Notes under the pieces: model-generated
Seen by the model: the letters and a program-made list of their open reading frames with translations, nothing else
Databases searched by the model: none
What the model was told of the DNA's origin: nothing
Program-made: the position numbers and the translations under genes
From: Paenibacillus sp. SYP-B4298
GTDB taxonomy: Bacteria > Bacillota > Bacilli > Paenibacillales > Paenibacillaceae
Assembly: GCF_027627475.1 (NCBI RefSeq)
Contig: NZ_CP115484.1
Span: forward strand, 310,001 to 374,000
Length of the DNA stretch: 64,000 nucleotides
Direction of reading: 5' to 3'
Part shown: piece after piece, positions 26,894-35,509 of the stretch
How the letters are laid out: the number at the start of each line of letters is the position of its first letter
How positions within the stretch are numbered: position 1 is the stretch's first letter

Positions 26894-26939
26894 ATATCCT
26901 ATATAGGATATTTATGGATTTAATCTGGGGTGCTATGCT
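26894..26939 (+). promoter_or_regulatory. LuxR-box-like palindrome and promoter of the ten-gene operon
   Basis: ATATCCTATATAGGATAT (26894-26911) is a perfect 18-bp palindrome. Its right edge touches a poor -35 (TTTATG, 26911-26916), 17 bp before the extended -10 TGCTATGCT (26931-26939). With a start near 26946 the palindrome is centred close to -43, the usual place for a LuxR-type class II activator. The rest of the 361-bp divergent gap is AT-rich without ORFs. Confidence 0.6.
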
Positions 26940-27027
26940 TGGTGCAGATGCTCACGAAAGGGTTGTATAACGGAGCTCGCAGGTGTAGGTGTGCAAACTA
27001 AAAAGCTGCTATTAAGGATGTGGTGGG

Positions 27028-28194
27028 ATGAGAAAACGAATCACTTTTCTTGATACTACGCTCAGGGATGGCGAACAGGCACCAGGTAATGCAATGACCC
27101 CTGAACAGAAATTGAACCTGGCGCTTATGCTCGAAGAAGCTGGAGTCGACACGATTGAAACGGGCTTTCCGGCCTCCTCGCACACTGATTTTGTAGCGAC
27201 CCAGTTCATTAGCTCCAAGCTACAAAGAGCGTCATTTGCTACCTTCTCACGCACCCAGGTCAATGATGTACGGATTGCATTGGAGGCTGGAGGGGTGAGC
27301 GACCGTCATCTGGTCATGCTGGTGGCCACCGGCAGTGATCTTCATCTGGAGAATAAGCGGCATATCACCCGCGAGCAAGGGCTGGAGGAGATACGGGAGA
27401 CGGTCATGTATGCCAAAGAGAGAGGACTTGCGAATATTGCTGTGGGAATTGAGGACGCTAGCCGTGCCAAGTATGACTACATTGAAGCGATAACCAGGAC
27501 AGCACTCGAGGCGGGCGCCAATCAGATAATTCTCGCGGATACGACAGGCTATGCGGTTCCGCCTACCTTCGGTCATCTGATCAGCTTTATCCGCAGAATT
27601 GCCGGGCCACAGATCAAAATTTCGACACACTGCCATAATGATCTGGGACTGGGTGTAGCCAATGTGCTGGAGGCCATCAAGGAGGGAGCGGATGAGGTTC
27701 AGGCTACGCTTGGCGGTATTGGCGAGCGGGCAGGGAATACCTCATTGGAGCAGGTAGCGGCTTTTCTGCATTACAAGGGCAGCGAATACGGGCTGGAGAC
27801 CGGGATCAAATTGGACAAATTGTATACGGCTTATCTGACATTGAAGGGATATATCGATCTGGAGGATTCGCGCATGCAGCCTCTGTTCGGCAAATATGTG
27901 TTCAGTACAGCCGCAGGAATTCATCAGCAGGGCATATTGAACGATCCCGATACCTATGAATATGTGAAGCCTATGGACCTGGGCAGAGAACGACAGCTCT
28001 TGGTCACCCGTCATTCGGGCAGAACGATTATCCGCCACCTTCTCAAGGAATTAGGCATCTCCTCTACTGATGAACAGATTAATGCTCTGTATGAGAAATT
28101 CATTCATCATTCCAGTTCATGCGATGATCTGCCGACATTTACCCGCAAAATTAAGCATGAGCTTGGATTCAGAGCTACAGGGGTGAGTGTATGA
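27028..28194 (+). CDS. HMGL-type acyltransferase (isopropylmalate/homocitrate synthase-like)
   Basis: 388-aa enzyme of the DRE-TIM metallolyase family that condenses acetyl-CoA (or another acyl-CoA) with a 2-keto acid. Seen: FLDTTLRDGEQAPG (residues 7-20), IETGFPASS, HCHNDLGLGVANVL with the metal-binding His residues, and GGIGERAGNTSLEQ. It lacks the LeuA C-terminal regulatory domain and has the length of NifV/homocitrate synthase and phosphonomethylmalate synthases, which suggests an unregulated, pathway-specific role. No LeuB or NRPS/PKS is nearby. First gene of the operon; its stop overlaps the next ATG. Confidence 0.85.
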   Translation: MRKRITFLDTTLRDGEQAPGNAMTPEQKLNLALMLEEAGVDTIETGFPASSHTDFVATQFISSKLQRASFATFSRTQVNDVRIALEAGGVSDRHLVMLVATGSDLHLENKRHITREQGLEEIRETVMYAKERGLANIAVGIEDASRAKYDYIEAITRTALEAGANQIILADTTGYAVPPTFGHLISFIRRIAGPQIKISTHCHNDLGLGVANVLEAIKEGADEVQATLGGIGERAGNTSLEQVAAFLHYKGSEYGLETGIKLDKLYTAYLTLKGYIDLEDSRMQPLFGKYVFSTAAGIHQQGILNDPDTYEYVKPMDLGRERQLLVTRHSGRTIIRHLLKELGISSTDEQINALYEKFIHHSSSCDDLPTFTRKIKHELGFRATGVSV

Positions 28195-28784
28195 GCAAGG
28201 CATTGCTAGTGCTGGACCTGATCAATGATCTTGTTCATGAAGATGGAAGTGTAGGCAAGGATGGCTTCTATGAACAGGCACAGGAGCGGCAGACTGTAGC
28301 CCGCACCGCGCAAGCGATCGAGCATTGCCGGAGGGCAGGCATAGCTGTCATCTACGTCATAGTCGGCTTTAGCGAGGGATACTCGGAATGGAGCGTCCGC
28401 TCGAAGCTGTTCCGGCATGTCAAGGAAAGACAGCAGGTTGTGCTCGGCACATGGGCGACACAGGTGCATGATGAGCTGCGTCCCCTGCCTCATGAGGCGG
28501 TTATTACCAAGAACCGCATTGATCCCTTCTATAACACGAATCTGGAGACAGTCCTGAGAGCGCAAGGGATCGACACGCTCTACCTGAGCGGCGTCTCGAC
28601 AGAGTTCGTGGTGCTTAGCACCGTCATGAGCGGCCACGACCGGGGCTATACCGTCCGACCGCTGTCAGATTGCATCTCCTCCAGCGATTCTCACAGCCAT
28701 CAATGTGCGATGACCGTCATAGAGAAGCTGTCGGAGCTCTATACGCTTGAACAATTTCTAAGCGAGGAAGGAGTTTTACTTTGA
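28191..28784 (+). CDS. Isochorismatase-fold hydrolase lacking the usual cysteine
   Basis: 197-aa protein of the isochorismatase-like superfamily. The catalytic Asp (LLVLDLINDL) and Lys (ITKNRIDPF) are present. At the position where cysteine hydrolases such as nicotinamidase carry Cys (GVATNVCVEST type), this protein reads GVSTEFVVLST, with Val. That argues against an amidase and leaves an isochorismatase-like (non-Cys) hydrolysis or a changed function. ATGA overlap with the upstream gene and TTGA overlap with the downstream gene. Confidence 0.82.
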   Translation: MSKALLVLDLINDLVHEDGSVGKDGFYEQAQERQTVARTAQAIEHCRRAGIAVIYVIVGFSEGYSEWSVRSKLFRHVKERQQVVLGTWATQVHDELRPLPHEAVITKNRIDPFYNTNLETVLRAQGIDTLYLSGVSTEFVVLSTVMSGHDRGYTVRPLSDCISSSDSHSHQCAMTVIEKLSELYTLEQFLSEEGVLL

Positions 28785-29809
28785 ACGCCTATTACATGTT
28801 TACAGATGATGAACGCCAAGCTCTTGGCACAGCGCTGTCCGCCGTCGCAGCCATCTCTCCCTATGTGGATTTCCCCAGCTTTGAGAAGGCCATGATTCGT
28901 ACTGTACAGGAGGGGCAGCTCCCGGTATTCTTTACAGCCCTGTGCGAGCGAATCCGCTCTGACCGCCAGCAAGGCGCTCATGTCCATGTGCTCCGTAATT
29001 GCCCGATGGACACCGAGATTCCAGATCTAAACCATGACGACCCGATCAATGATAAATATCGGTTGAAGAAAACCTTTCTGGGTGAAGCCTTTCTGGGGGT
29101 GTTTGCCTACCTTCTTCAGACCCCTCTGCTGTCCTATGCCTCTCGCAATAATGGGGATTTCTTCACTGATGTGGTCAGCATTAATCGGTTCCGCGGGAAG
29201 CGTACCGGCTTCACCGATGGCGATCTGATCTATCATAATGACCGCACCAGCCATCCGGTCAGAGCTGATTATATTACACTGCTGGGAGTGCGCTGTCCCT
29301 CTAATGATCTGGTCTACACGACCTACATAGACGGGCAGGACATCATCAGCCACCTTACCTCGGAGCAGGTGCAGATTTTGAGCGAGCCATGGTTTGTTAC
29401 AGAGGTTGATGACCTGACGCGCGAGAAGGTGAAGGACTGGGAGCGGTCCAGCGCGCATGCGATTCTCAAGGACGGGATGCTATGCTTCCAGGATACACTC
29501 ACCAAGCCTGTAGCGGACGCTCCGCTCGAAGTGTATGAGGCGCTGCTGGCCTTCAAGGATGGCATGACCAAATCTCCGAAATCGCGCCATCGGCTGGAGT
29601 ACGGCGATCTGCTCGTCTTCGCCAATCAATTCGGGCTTCATAATCGGGAGCGTATCGAGGTCAATAATCCTGATGATACCTCCAAGCGCTGGCTGCTCAA
29701 GACCTATACGTTCAGAGACCGGGCAACCGCCGATACCTTTGCGGATTACTGGGCAAACGATGTGTATGGCTGTGCCAGCGATCAGCCTCTTACTGCCAGC
29801 AGAAATTAG
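28781..29809 (+). CDS. Fe(II)/2-oxoglutarate oxygenase, clavaminate-synthase-like
   Basis: 342-aa member of the clavaminate synthase/amino-acid hydroxylase group (VioC, AsnO and relatives). Iron ligands are H152 and D154 (IYHNDRTSH) and H287 (FGLHNRE); R303 (KRWLLKTYTF) fits the 2-oxoglutarate anchor. Such enzymes usually hydroxylate or desaturate free amino acids at C3. The TTG start has AAGGAG 7-8 nt upstream and is coupled to the isochorismatase-like gene. Together with the aminotransferase it suggests that the operon makes or modifies an amino acid; inference. Confidence 0.85.
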   Translation: MNAYYMFTDDERQALGTALSAVAAISPYVDFPSFEKAMIRTVQEGQLPVFFTALCERIRSDRQQGAHVHVLRNCPMDTEIPDLNHDDPINDKYRLKKTFLGEAFLGVFAYLLQTPLLSYASRNNGDFFTDVVSINRFRGKRTGFTDGDLIYHNDRTSHPVRADYITLLGVRCPSNDLVYTTYIDGQDIISHLTSEQVQILSEPWFVTEVDDLTREKVKDWERSSAHAILKDGMLCFQDTLTKPVADAPLEVYEALLAFKDGMTKSPKSRHRLEYGDLLVFANQFGLHNRERIEVNNPDDTSKRWLLKTYTFRDRATADTFADYWANDVYGCASDQPLTASRN

Positions 29810-29827
29810 ATTGGAATAAAAAGGGTG

Positions 29828-29871
29828 AAAGGAGAGTATGATTTCTCGACTCGGGATCATACGACATTGCG
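29828..29871 (+). promoter_or_regulatory. Ribosome binding site separated from the cupin start by a hairpin
   Basis: AAAGGAGA (29828-29835) lies 36 nt before the cupin ATG, too far to act directly. Between them GTATGAT (29836-29842) pairs perfectly with ATCATAC (29856-29862). Folding would leave only GACATTGCG (9 nt) between the Shine-Dalgarno sequence and the ATG, an optimal effective spacing. Phage T4 gene 38 is a known precedent for this arrangement. Confidence 0.55.
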
Positions 29872-30270
29872 ATGATGAACAATACATTGCACAACCTGGT
29901 ACAAAGCTTGCCGGTGCTTCTCCAAGAGGATGAATCCGGCGTTCTGGCGGCAACGGAGCTGGAATTCAGCCCTTTCCGGGCCATTGAGCGATCCAAATCC
30001 GCCGTGCATTGGCTATTTCGCCCTGAGGATACAGGAGGCACTGGCGCTGCGCTGATCCGCTACGAGCCGGGCGGGGAATCGCCGCCGCACCTGCATACCG
30101 GCTACGAGCTCGCTTATATTTTCGAGGGGGAGATGATTACTAGCCAAGGCACGGTGAGAAAGAATGAAATGATGCTGCTGCCGCCGGGCAGCCGCCATCA
30201 TTCGCGCAGTGACATCGGGTGTCTGGCTCTGATTGTGTGGGAGAAGCCGCCTCAGCCTATTGAAGAGTGA
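29872..30270 (+). CDS. Small cupin protein
   Basis: 132-aa single-domain cupin. Metal-binding motif 1 is PPHLHTGYELAYIFEGE, and motif 2 is PPGSRHHSRS. It is closest in style to ChrR-like/AraC-type cupins without a DNA-binding domain. The start is fixed by the stop codon at 29839 in this frame and the first Met at 29872; the ribosome binding site is remote (see the hairpin entry). It may be an enzyme (isomerase, dioxygenase) or a metabolite-binding protein in the pathway; undecided. Confidence 0.8.
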   Translation: MMNNTLHNLVQSLPVLLQEDESGVLAATELEFSPFRAIERSKSAVHWLFRPEDTGGTGAALIRYEPGGESPPHLHTGYELAYIFEGEMITSQGTVRKNEMMLLPPGSRHHSRSDIGCLALIVWEKPPQPIEE

Positions 30271-30282
30271 AAGGAAGCGAAC

Positions 30283-31551
30283 ATGACAACAACCACTACG
30301 AACCCATCAGCAACACGATACCGTTGGTTTATTTTATTTATTGGCGTGCTGGCACAGATTACGTTTGCGATTGGCTTTGCAGGCATTCCCGTATCCGGGG
30401 TCCTCATGCGTACCGATTATCAATTTTCGATGGCAGAGCTGGGCTTTGTGCTCGGTTGTATGGGTCTGGGGGTCGGACTGTCCGAGATTATCTGGGGAGT
30501 GCTGACTGACAAGCTTGGCGACAAGATTGTGCTCATCATCGGTCTGGCGTTAATGGGCGCTGCTTACCTGGTGATTTCATACGGATTTGTGCCCACAGCG
30601 GATCGGCTTCCTGATTATCGGGCACTGGGCGCACTGTTGATTGTTGCAGGAGCGGTGGGGGGGAGTATCAACTCCTCCTCCGGCCGCGCGGTCATGACCT
30701 GGTTTCAGGATCATGAGCGCGGCTTTGCCATGAGTGTCCGCCAGACGGCTATTCCTGTAGGGGCAGCGATCGGCTCGGTTACCGTGCCGCACATTGCCTC
30801 TTCATTCGGTTTTGATGCGGCGTTTCTGACGCTTGGCGCGTTGTGTCTGGTTATGGCGGTCGTCGTATCGATCTGGATGATCGAGCTGGCGATCACCCCG
30901 GGCGCTGCGTGCGAGGCAGCCCAAGCGGCTGTGTCGCCCCTCAAGCGGTTATCGGTGTGGAAGATCGCTCTGGCAGGCGCCGCCCTGACCTTCCCGCAGA
31001 TGGCCGTCCTTACCTTTGCCTCGGTATATCTCACCGACCAATATCAGCTTAATCTGGCTCTGATTACGATCATTGCCTTCGTCATTCAGATCGGTGGCGG
31101 GGTGCTGAGACTGGTTACCGGGCATCTGACCGACAAGCGCAAAAATCGGCGTCAGGTCATCTGCATGATCGCGATCATTGCGGGCATCGCTGGCATCGTG
31201 CTGGGACTGTTCTCGGAGCAGAATGTCTATCTTGCTGTCGGCTTGCTGGTAATTACCGGTCTGGCGGGCAATGCCTGGCATGGCATCGGCTATACCGAGA
31301 TCGCCGTTGTAGCCGGGGTGCGTTATGCGGGCAGAGCGCTGGGCATGATGGGGATGACGGTGTTCGCCGTGTCGTTTGTGATTCCCTACATGATTCCCTT
31401 TATCCTGCATCTGTCGTCCTGGCTGGGCGTCTGGATTGTAGTCGGGATCGCATCACTGCTGGCGCTGCCGCTTATGGCAGATGCGGGCCAACTGTCCATG
31501 AGAAGAGGAACCCGCTTACTCCGCAATAAAGAAGGTGACCATGTTGGCTAA
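30283..31551 (+). CDS. MFS transporter of the unknown biosynthetic operon
   Basis: 422-aa membrane protein with about 12 hydrophobic helices. The motif-A-like stretch is WGVLTDKLGDKIVL, repeated in the second half as RLVTGHLTDKRKNRR; GGSINSSSGRAVMTWFQDHE resembles the oxalate/formate and nitrate antiporter branches. AAAGGAAG precedes the ATG. It is probably the exporter, or an uptake system, for the operon's metabolite. Its last 11 nt overlap the LeuC-like gene. Confidence 0.85.
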   Translation: MTTTTTNPSATRYRWFILFIGVLAQITFAIGFAGIPVSGVLMRTDYQFSMAELGFVLGCMGLGVGLSEIIWGVLTDKLGDKIVLIIGLALMGAAYLVISYGFVPTADRLPDYRALGALLIVAGAVGGSINSSSGRAVMTWFQDHERGFAMSVRQTAIPVGAAIGSVTVPHIASSFGFDAAFLTLGALCLVMAVVVSIWMIELAITPGAACEAAQAAVSPLKRLSVWKIALAGAALTFPQMAVLTFASVYLTDQYQLNLALITIIAFVIQIGGGVLRLVTGHLTDKRKNRRQVICMIAIIAGIAGIVLGLFSEQNVYLAVGLLVITGLAGNAWHGIGYTEIAVVAGVRYAGRALGMMGMTVFAVSFVIPYMIPFILHLSSWLGVWIVVGIASLLALPLMADAGQLSMRRGTRLLRNKEGDHVG

Positions 31552-32944
31552 AACGTTAGTAGAGAAAATATGGGCCGCTCATTGCATCAAGGATCTGGGC
31601 GGGATCGAAGACTTAATCTATATTGATATGCATCTGTTGCATGAGATTAATACGCCTCAGGCATTCGACCGCTTGCGCTCAGCGAAGCGACCAGTGCGAC
31701 GGCCAGACCTGACGGTAGCGACCGAGGATCATAACACGCCCACACGCTCTGCCGTTGCGCTGGAGGAGGATAAGGTGCGCAGGAAGCAGGTGGATCTGCT
31801 GCGGAGCAATTGTGCAGAGTTCGGCATCCCCCTGTTCAGGCTGGGCGACCCCGGCCAGGGCATTACCCATGTCATTGCCCCGGAGCAGGGGCTGGTGCTT
31901 CCCGGCACGACGCTGGTGTGCTGCGATTCCCACACGACCACCCATGGCGCCTTCGCTGCACTGGCTTTCGGGATTGGCACAAGCCAGGTCGAGCATGTGC
32001 TGGCAACGCAAACGTTAAGATTTCAAAAGTTTAAATCGATGCGGGTTACAGTGAACAATCAATTGCCGGAGTATAGCTCGGCAAAGGATTTGGCACTGTC
32101 TATTATTCGTTCCTTGGGCACTGGCGGCGGAATAGGCTATGTCATCGAGTATGCCGGCTCAGCCATTAGAGGGCTCAGCATGGAAGCGCGCATGACCTTA
32201 TGCAATATGTCCGTAGAAGCGGGGGCGAGCGCGGGCCTGATCGGGGTGGATGAGGTGACGGTCGATTATCTGACCCGGACGATCTCGGCGAGCGGGAATC
32301 CACCTGCTGCGGAGGAAGTGGAGCGATGGCGTACATGCGTAAGTGATCCGGGCGCTGTATTCGACAAGGAGATTGTGCTGGACGGCGCAGCGATCGGGGA
32401 GAGTGTCACATGGGGGACGGCTCCTTATCAAAATATTCATTTTGACGAGAGTGTGCCGGACATCGATGACTACGAGGAGCCGAGTCAGCGGCAGGCGGTA
32501 CAGCGTGCGCTGGAATATATGAACCTGAAGGCGGGGCAATCTCTTCGGGACATTCCGATTGACAAAGTGTTCGTGGGGTCTTGTACGAACGGACGCATCG
32601 AGGATTTACGCACGGTGGCACATATATTGAAGGGGCGCTCTGTTCATCCCAATGTGCATATGATCATCGTCCCCGGATCTACCCGGGTGCGCGATCAGGC
32701 CATCAGCGAGGGGATGGATGCCATATTCAGGCAGGCGGGCGCGGACTTTCGCCAGTTGCCTGGCTGCTCGATGTGCTGCGGCTTGAATGAAGACAGTATG
32801 AGGAGCGGGCAGCGTTCGGTCTCAACGAGCAATCGCAATTATGAAGGACGGCAGGGTGTGAATGCGATGACCCATATTGCTTCGCCTGCCGTGGCAGCCG
32901 CCAGTGCGATAGCTGGACGGATTAGCAGAGTAGCAGATTTGTAG
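31541..32944 (+). CDS. Aconitase-family large subunit (LeuC-like)
   Basis: 467-aa large subunit of a 3-isopropylmalate-dehydratase-like hydro-lyase. Seen: CDSHTTTHGAFAALAFGIGT, the [4Fe-4S] ligands in VGSCTNGR and PGCSMCCGLN, and GSTRVRDQA. In this family the pair with LeuD dehydrates and rehydrates 2-substituted malates. The second cluster motif differs from the housekeeping PGCSMCLGMN, as expected for a pathway-specific paralogue. The ATG at 31541 follows GAAGGTG; the GTG at 31535 is inside that site. Confidence 0.88.
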   Translation: MLAKTLVEKIWAAHCIKDLGGIEDLIYIDMHLLHEINTPQAFDRLRSAKRPVRRPDLTVATEDHNTPTRSAVALEEDKVRRKQVDLLRSNCAEFGIPLFRLGDPGQGITHVIAPEQGLVLPGTTLVCCDSHTTTHGAFAALAFGIGTSQVEHVLATQTLRFQKFKSMRVTVNNQLPEYSSAKDLALSIIRSLGTGGGIGYVIEYAGSAIRGLSMEARMTLCNMSVEAGASAGLIGVDEVTVDYLTRTISASGNPPAAEEVERWRTCVSDPGAVFDKEIVLDGAAIGESVTWGTAPYQNIHFDESVPDIDDYEEPSQRQAVQRALEYMNLKAGQSLRDIPIDKVFVGSCTNGRIEDLRTVAHILKGRSVHPNVHMIIVPGSTRVRDQAISEGMDAIFRQAGADFRQLPGCSMCCGLNEDSMRSGQRSVSTSNRNYEGRQGVNAMTHIASPAVAAASAIAGRISRVADL

Positions 32945-32963
32945 GATGAGAGGGGAGACGAGG

Positions 32964-33590
32964 ATGAGCAGGGAACGGATTAGCGGATACGGCATGCCCT
33001 TAACGAGAAACGATGTGGATACGGATCAGATCATTCCTGCGCGATTTTGTTATCAGCCCAAGCGGGTGGGACACAGCGGCTCCTTGTTTGGCAATTGGCG
33101 GCAGGACCCGAGCTTTGTGCTGAATGACCCTCGTTATGCCCAGGCCGATATATTGGTTGCGGGGCGGGAGTTCGCGACAGGCTCATCGCGTGAATATGCG
33201 GTATGGGCGATCAAGGATTACGGCTTCAAGGCCGTCATTGCTCACAGCTTCGGCGATATTTTCTATAAAAACGCCATTATCAATGATGTGCTGCCTGTAC
33301 GAACCACTGAGGAAGGGATTCGCTCGTTATGGGAGGTGCTGAGCCGCCGCCCGCAGGCACAGATTAGCATAGATCTGGAGAAGGATGCTATTACCTGGGA
33401 TGAAGGGTGTGTACCGCTTCTGATGGAAGCCCACTACAAGCAGAAGTACATTCTCAATCTGGATGATATTGCACTGACGATCCAGGATCAATACAGCATA
33501 GCGGCATACGAGGCGGCCAGAAATGTGCATCTGGCGACGACATTGCCATCGCCTGGCTGCCGCACGCTCCTAAGCGAGCCGCAGCTATGA
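32964..33590 (+). CDS. Aconitase-family small subunit (LeuD-like)
   Basis: 208-aa swivel-domain partner of the LeuC-like subunit, 19 nt downstream. Seen: NDVDTDQIIPARF, the substrate-contacting GREFATGSSREYAVWAI (housekeeping LeuD normally has FGCGSSREHAPWAL) and AHSFGDIFYKNAIINDVLP. The FAT and Tyr changes in the substrate loop suggest a different 2-substituted malate. I prefer ATG 32964 (GGGGAG upstream) over ATG 32946. It overlaps the next gene by 4 nt. Confidence 0.87.
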   Translation: MSRERISGYGMPLTRNDVDTDQIIPARFCYQPKRVGHSGSLFGNWRQDPSFVLNDPRYAQADILVAGREFATGSSREYAVWAIKDYGFKAVIAHSFGDIFYKNAIINDVLPVRTTEEGIRSLWEVLSRRPQAQISIDLEKDAITWDEGCVPLLMEAHYKQKYILNLDDIALTIQDQYSIAAYEAARNVHLATTLPSPGCRTLLSEPQL

Positions 33591-35509
33591 AGCAGGCGCT
33601 GAGAATTGCCATTATAGGTAGCGGCCCGCGAGGCATGTCGGTTCTGGAACGGCTGGCTGCCCGGTTGCTGGAGCGGGACAACGGGGAGCCAATTAACCTG
33701 TATCTGATCGATGACGGGTATGTAGGCACCGGGCGGGTATGGGCGACCGGGCAGTCCCCTCACCTGCTGATGAATACCGTCGCACAAGAAATCTCCGCCT
33801 TCTCCGGCGCGTGGGACGGCAAGGAGATTCGCCCGGGCAATGGGCCGTCCTTCTCCCAGTGGTGGCAGTTGCACCTGGACGACTATGAGCAATATGGCGG
33901 CTACGGCCCGCGAGCCTACTACGGACAATACCTGCTCTATGTGTTGGCCGCCATCGAGCGTGCGCTGCCGCCCTCTGTTGCCCTTCACAAAATAACGGGG
34001 CGAGTGGATCGCCTGGAGGAGATGGGCGAGATGCAGCTTCTACATTTCTCGGACGGCCAATCCTTGCAGGCTGATCGGACGGTACTGGCAACAGGACATT
34101 CGACGAATCAGTTGTCAGGTCTGGAGAAGTCTCTCCATGATTATGCCAGCCAAACTCACGGAGTAGCTTATATCGCCGGGGATTCCGCGGCGGATATGGA
34201 CTTCTCCACGATCGAACCGGGGCAGAGGGTCGGGATAATCGGCATGGGACTGGCCTTCTATGATATTGTCGCTGAGCTTACACTGGGGCGCGGTGGTAGA
34301 TTTGTAGCGGATATAGACGGCTCCTTGCAGTATTGCCCGTCCGGGCGGGAGCCGCTCATCTACGCTGGAAGCCGCAGCGGGATGCCTGTCCCGGCGCGCG
34401 GCCGCAATCAGAAGCCGTATGACTACGAGTATGAGCCGGTAATCTTCACATTGGAGCGCGCCCATGCCGTGCGAGAGCGGGGCGAGATAGGCTTTGACCG
34501 GGATGTGCTGCCTGTGCTGGAGGCGGAAATTACGCTCATGTATGCCAAGACCAGACTCCTTCATGAGCAGGGCGAGGAGCAAGCGGCAAGATTATGCGAG
34601 CTGGTGCTGGAATGCCAGGTGGATTCTGTAGAGGGAGTCAGCACGATGGCGCATCGGTTAGGGCTGTCGCATCCGATCAAGATCGATCTGTATTCGTTAG
34701 CTAATCCGTTCAATGGATGTATATTCCCATCGCCGCTTGCCTTCCATGAAGCCTTGCAAGACGTGCTGGCTGCCGATTACGCCGAGGCGATGCAGGGCAA
34801 TGTGGATTCTCCGCTCAAGGCGGCGCTGGATGTCATTCGCAACTCGCGTTCGGTTATTCGCGCCTATGTAGACTTCGGAGGGCTGCAGCCTGCCTCGCAT
34901 GAGAAGGAGTTTCTGGCGAGGTTTGCGCCTGTGAGCAGCTTTTTGTCTGCCGGGCCGCCTGCCTTCCGCAATCTTCAACTGCAAGCCTTGATTCGCGCAG
35001 GCATCGTCACCGTAGTCGGGCCTTCTGTCCAATTCGAGCCTGCGGAGACGGAAGCTTGTGTCTACATGTCATCGCCTGTTGTACAGCATTCGAGGGTGGC
35101 GGCGCAGGTGATCATTGATGGCCGTGTTCCGGTCACCGATATTACCCGTGATCGCTCCCGCTTGACCCAGTCGCTTCTGGATCAAGGCATCTATGTCCCG
35201 TTTGTCAATGCGGGCGCGGAGGCGGAGTTCGAGACAGGCGGTGTCGCTGTGACGGACTCTCCGTTCCACCCGATCCGGGCCAATCAATCGATCGCAGGCC
35301 AGCTATATGTGCTGGGCATTCCGACCGAGCACACCCGGTGGTTTATGCAGTCAGGCAGCAGCCGTCCGCACAAATGGATTGACTTTATGATGGATGCTGA
35401 TGCGATAGCCGCTGATATTATTCAAGGAGGACAGTATGCTCAACAACCCGACCAAGCCCGGCATCCTGCAATTACTAGCTCAGTATCATCAGGACCCGCG
35501 GGCAGATAA
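33587..35509 (+). CDS. Large FAD/NAD(P)-binding protein
   Basis: 640-aa flavoprotein-like enzyme. FAD-binding Rossmann motif IIGSGPRGMSVLERLAARLL at residues 9-28 and a second dinucleotide motif GIIGMGLAFYDIV near 219-231, with the ATGH segment (VLATGHST) between. This matches the FAD-NAD(P)-binding family distantly related to N-hydroxylating monooxygenases, whose biochemical roles are mostly unknown. It may oxidise the amino or side-chain group of the operon's intermediate. Its 3' end overlaps the aminotransferase gene by 74 nt, an unusually long overlap. Confidence 0.8.
   Translation: MKQALRIAIIGSGPRGMSVLERLAARLLERDNGEPINLYLIDDGYVGTGRVWATGQSPHLLMNTVAQEISAFSGAWDGKEIRPGNGPSFSQWWQLHLDDYEQYGGYGPRAYYGQYLLYVLAAIERALPPSVALHKITGRVDRLEEMGEMQLLHFSDGQSLQADRTVLATGHSTNQLSGLEKSLHDYASQTHGVAYIAGDSAADMDFSTIEPGQRVGIIGMGLAFYDIVAELTLGRGGRFVADIDGSLQYCPSGREPLIYAGSRSGMPVPARGRNQKPYDYEYEPVIFTLERAHAVRERGEIGFDRDVLPVLEAEITLMYAKTRLLHEQGEEQAARLCELVLECQVDSVEGVSTMAHRLGLSHPIKIDLYSLANPFNGCIFPSPLAFHEALQDVLAADYAEAMQGNVDSPLKAALDVIRNSRSVIRAYVDFGGLQPASHEKEFLARFAPVSSFLSAGPPAFRNLQLQALIRAGIVTVVGPSVQFEPAETEACVYMSSPVVQHSRVAAQVIIDGRVPVTDITRDRSRLTQSLLDQGIYVPFVNAGAEAEFETGGVAVTDSPFHPIRANQSIAGQLYVLGIPTEHTRWFMQSGSSRPHKWIDFMMDADAIAADIIQGGQYAQQPDQARHPAITSSVSSGPAGR

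Noticed and set aside
29838-29933. 31-residue ORF overlapping the cupin start
   Set aside because: Its ATG is only 1-2 nt from the GGAGAG sequence, it is out of frame with the cupin, and its sequence shows no family; the hairpin explanation of the site is simpler.
27028-33590. Phosphonate pathway of the pantaphos or FR-900098 type
   Set aside because: LeuA/LeuC/LeuD-like genes fit, but no PEP mutase, phosphonopyruvate enzymes or other phosphonate genes are in the window.
27028-33590. Ordinary leucine biosynthesis operon
   Set aside because: LeuB is absent, the LeuA-like protein lacks the regulatory domain, LeuC/LeuD active-site loops deviate, and oxygenase, cupin, FAD and GAPDH genes are interleaved.
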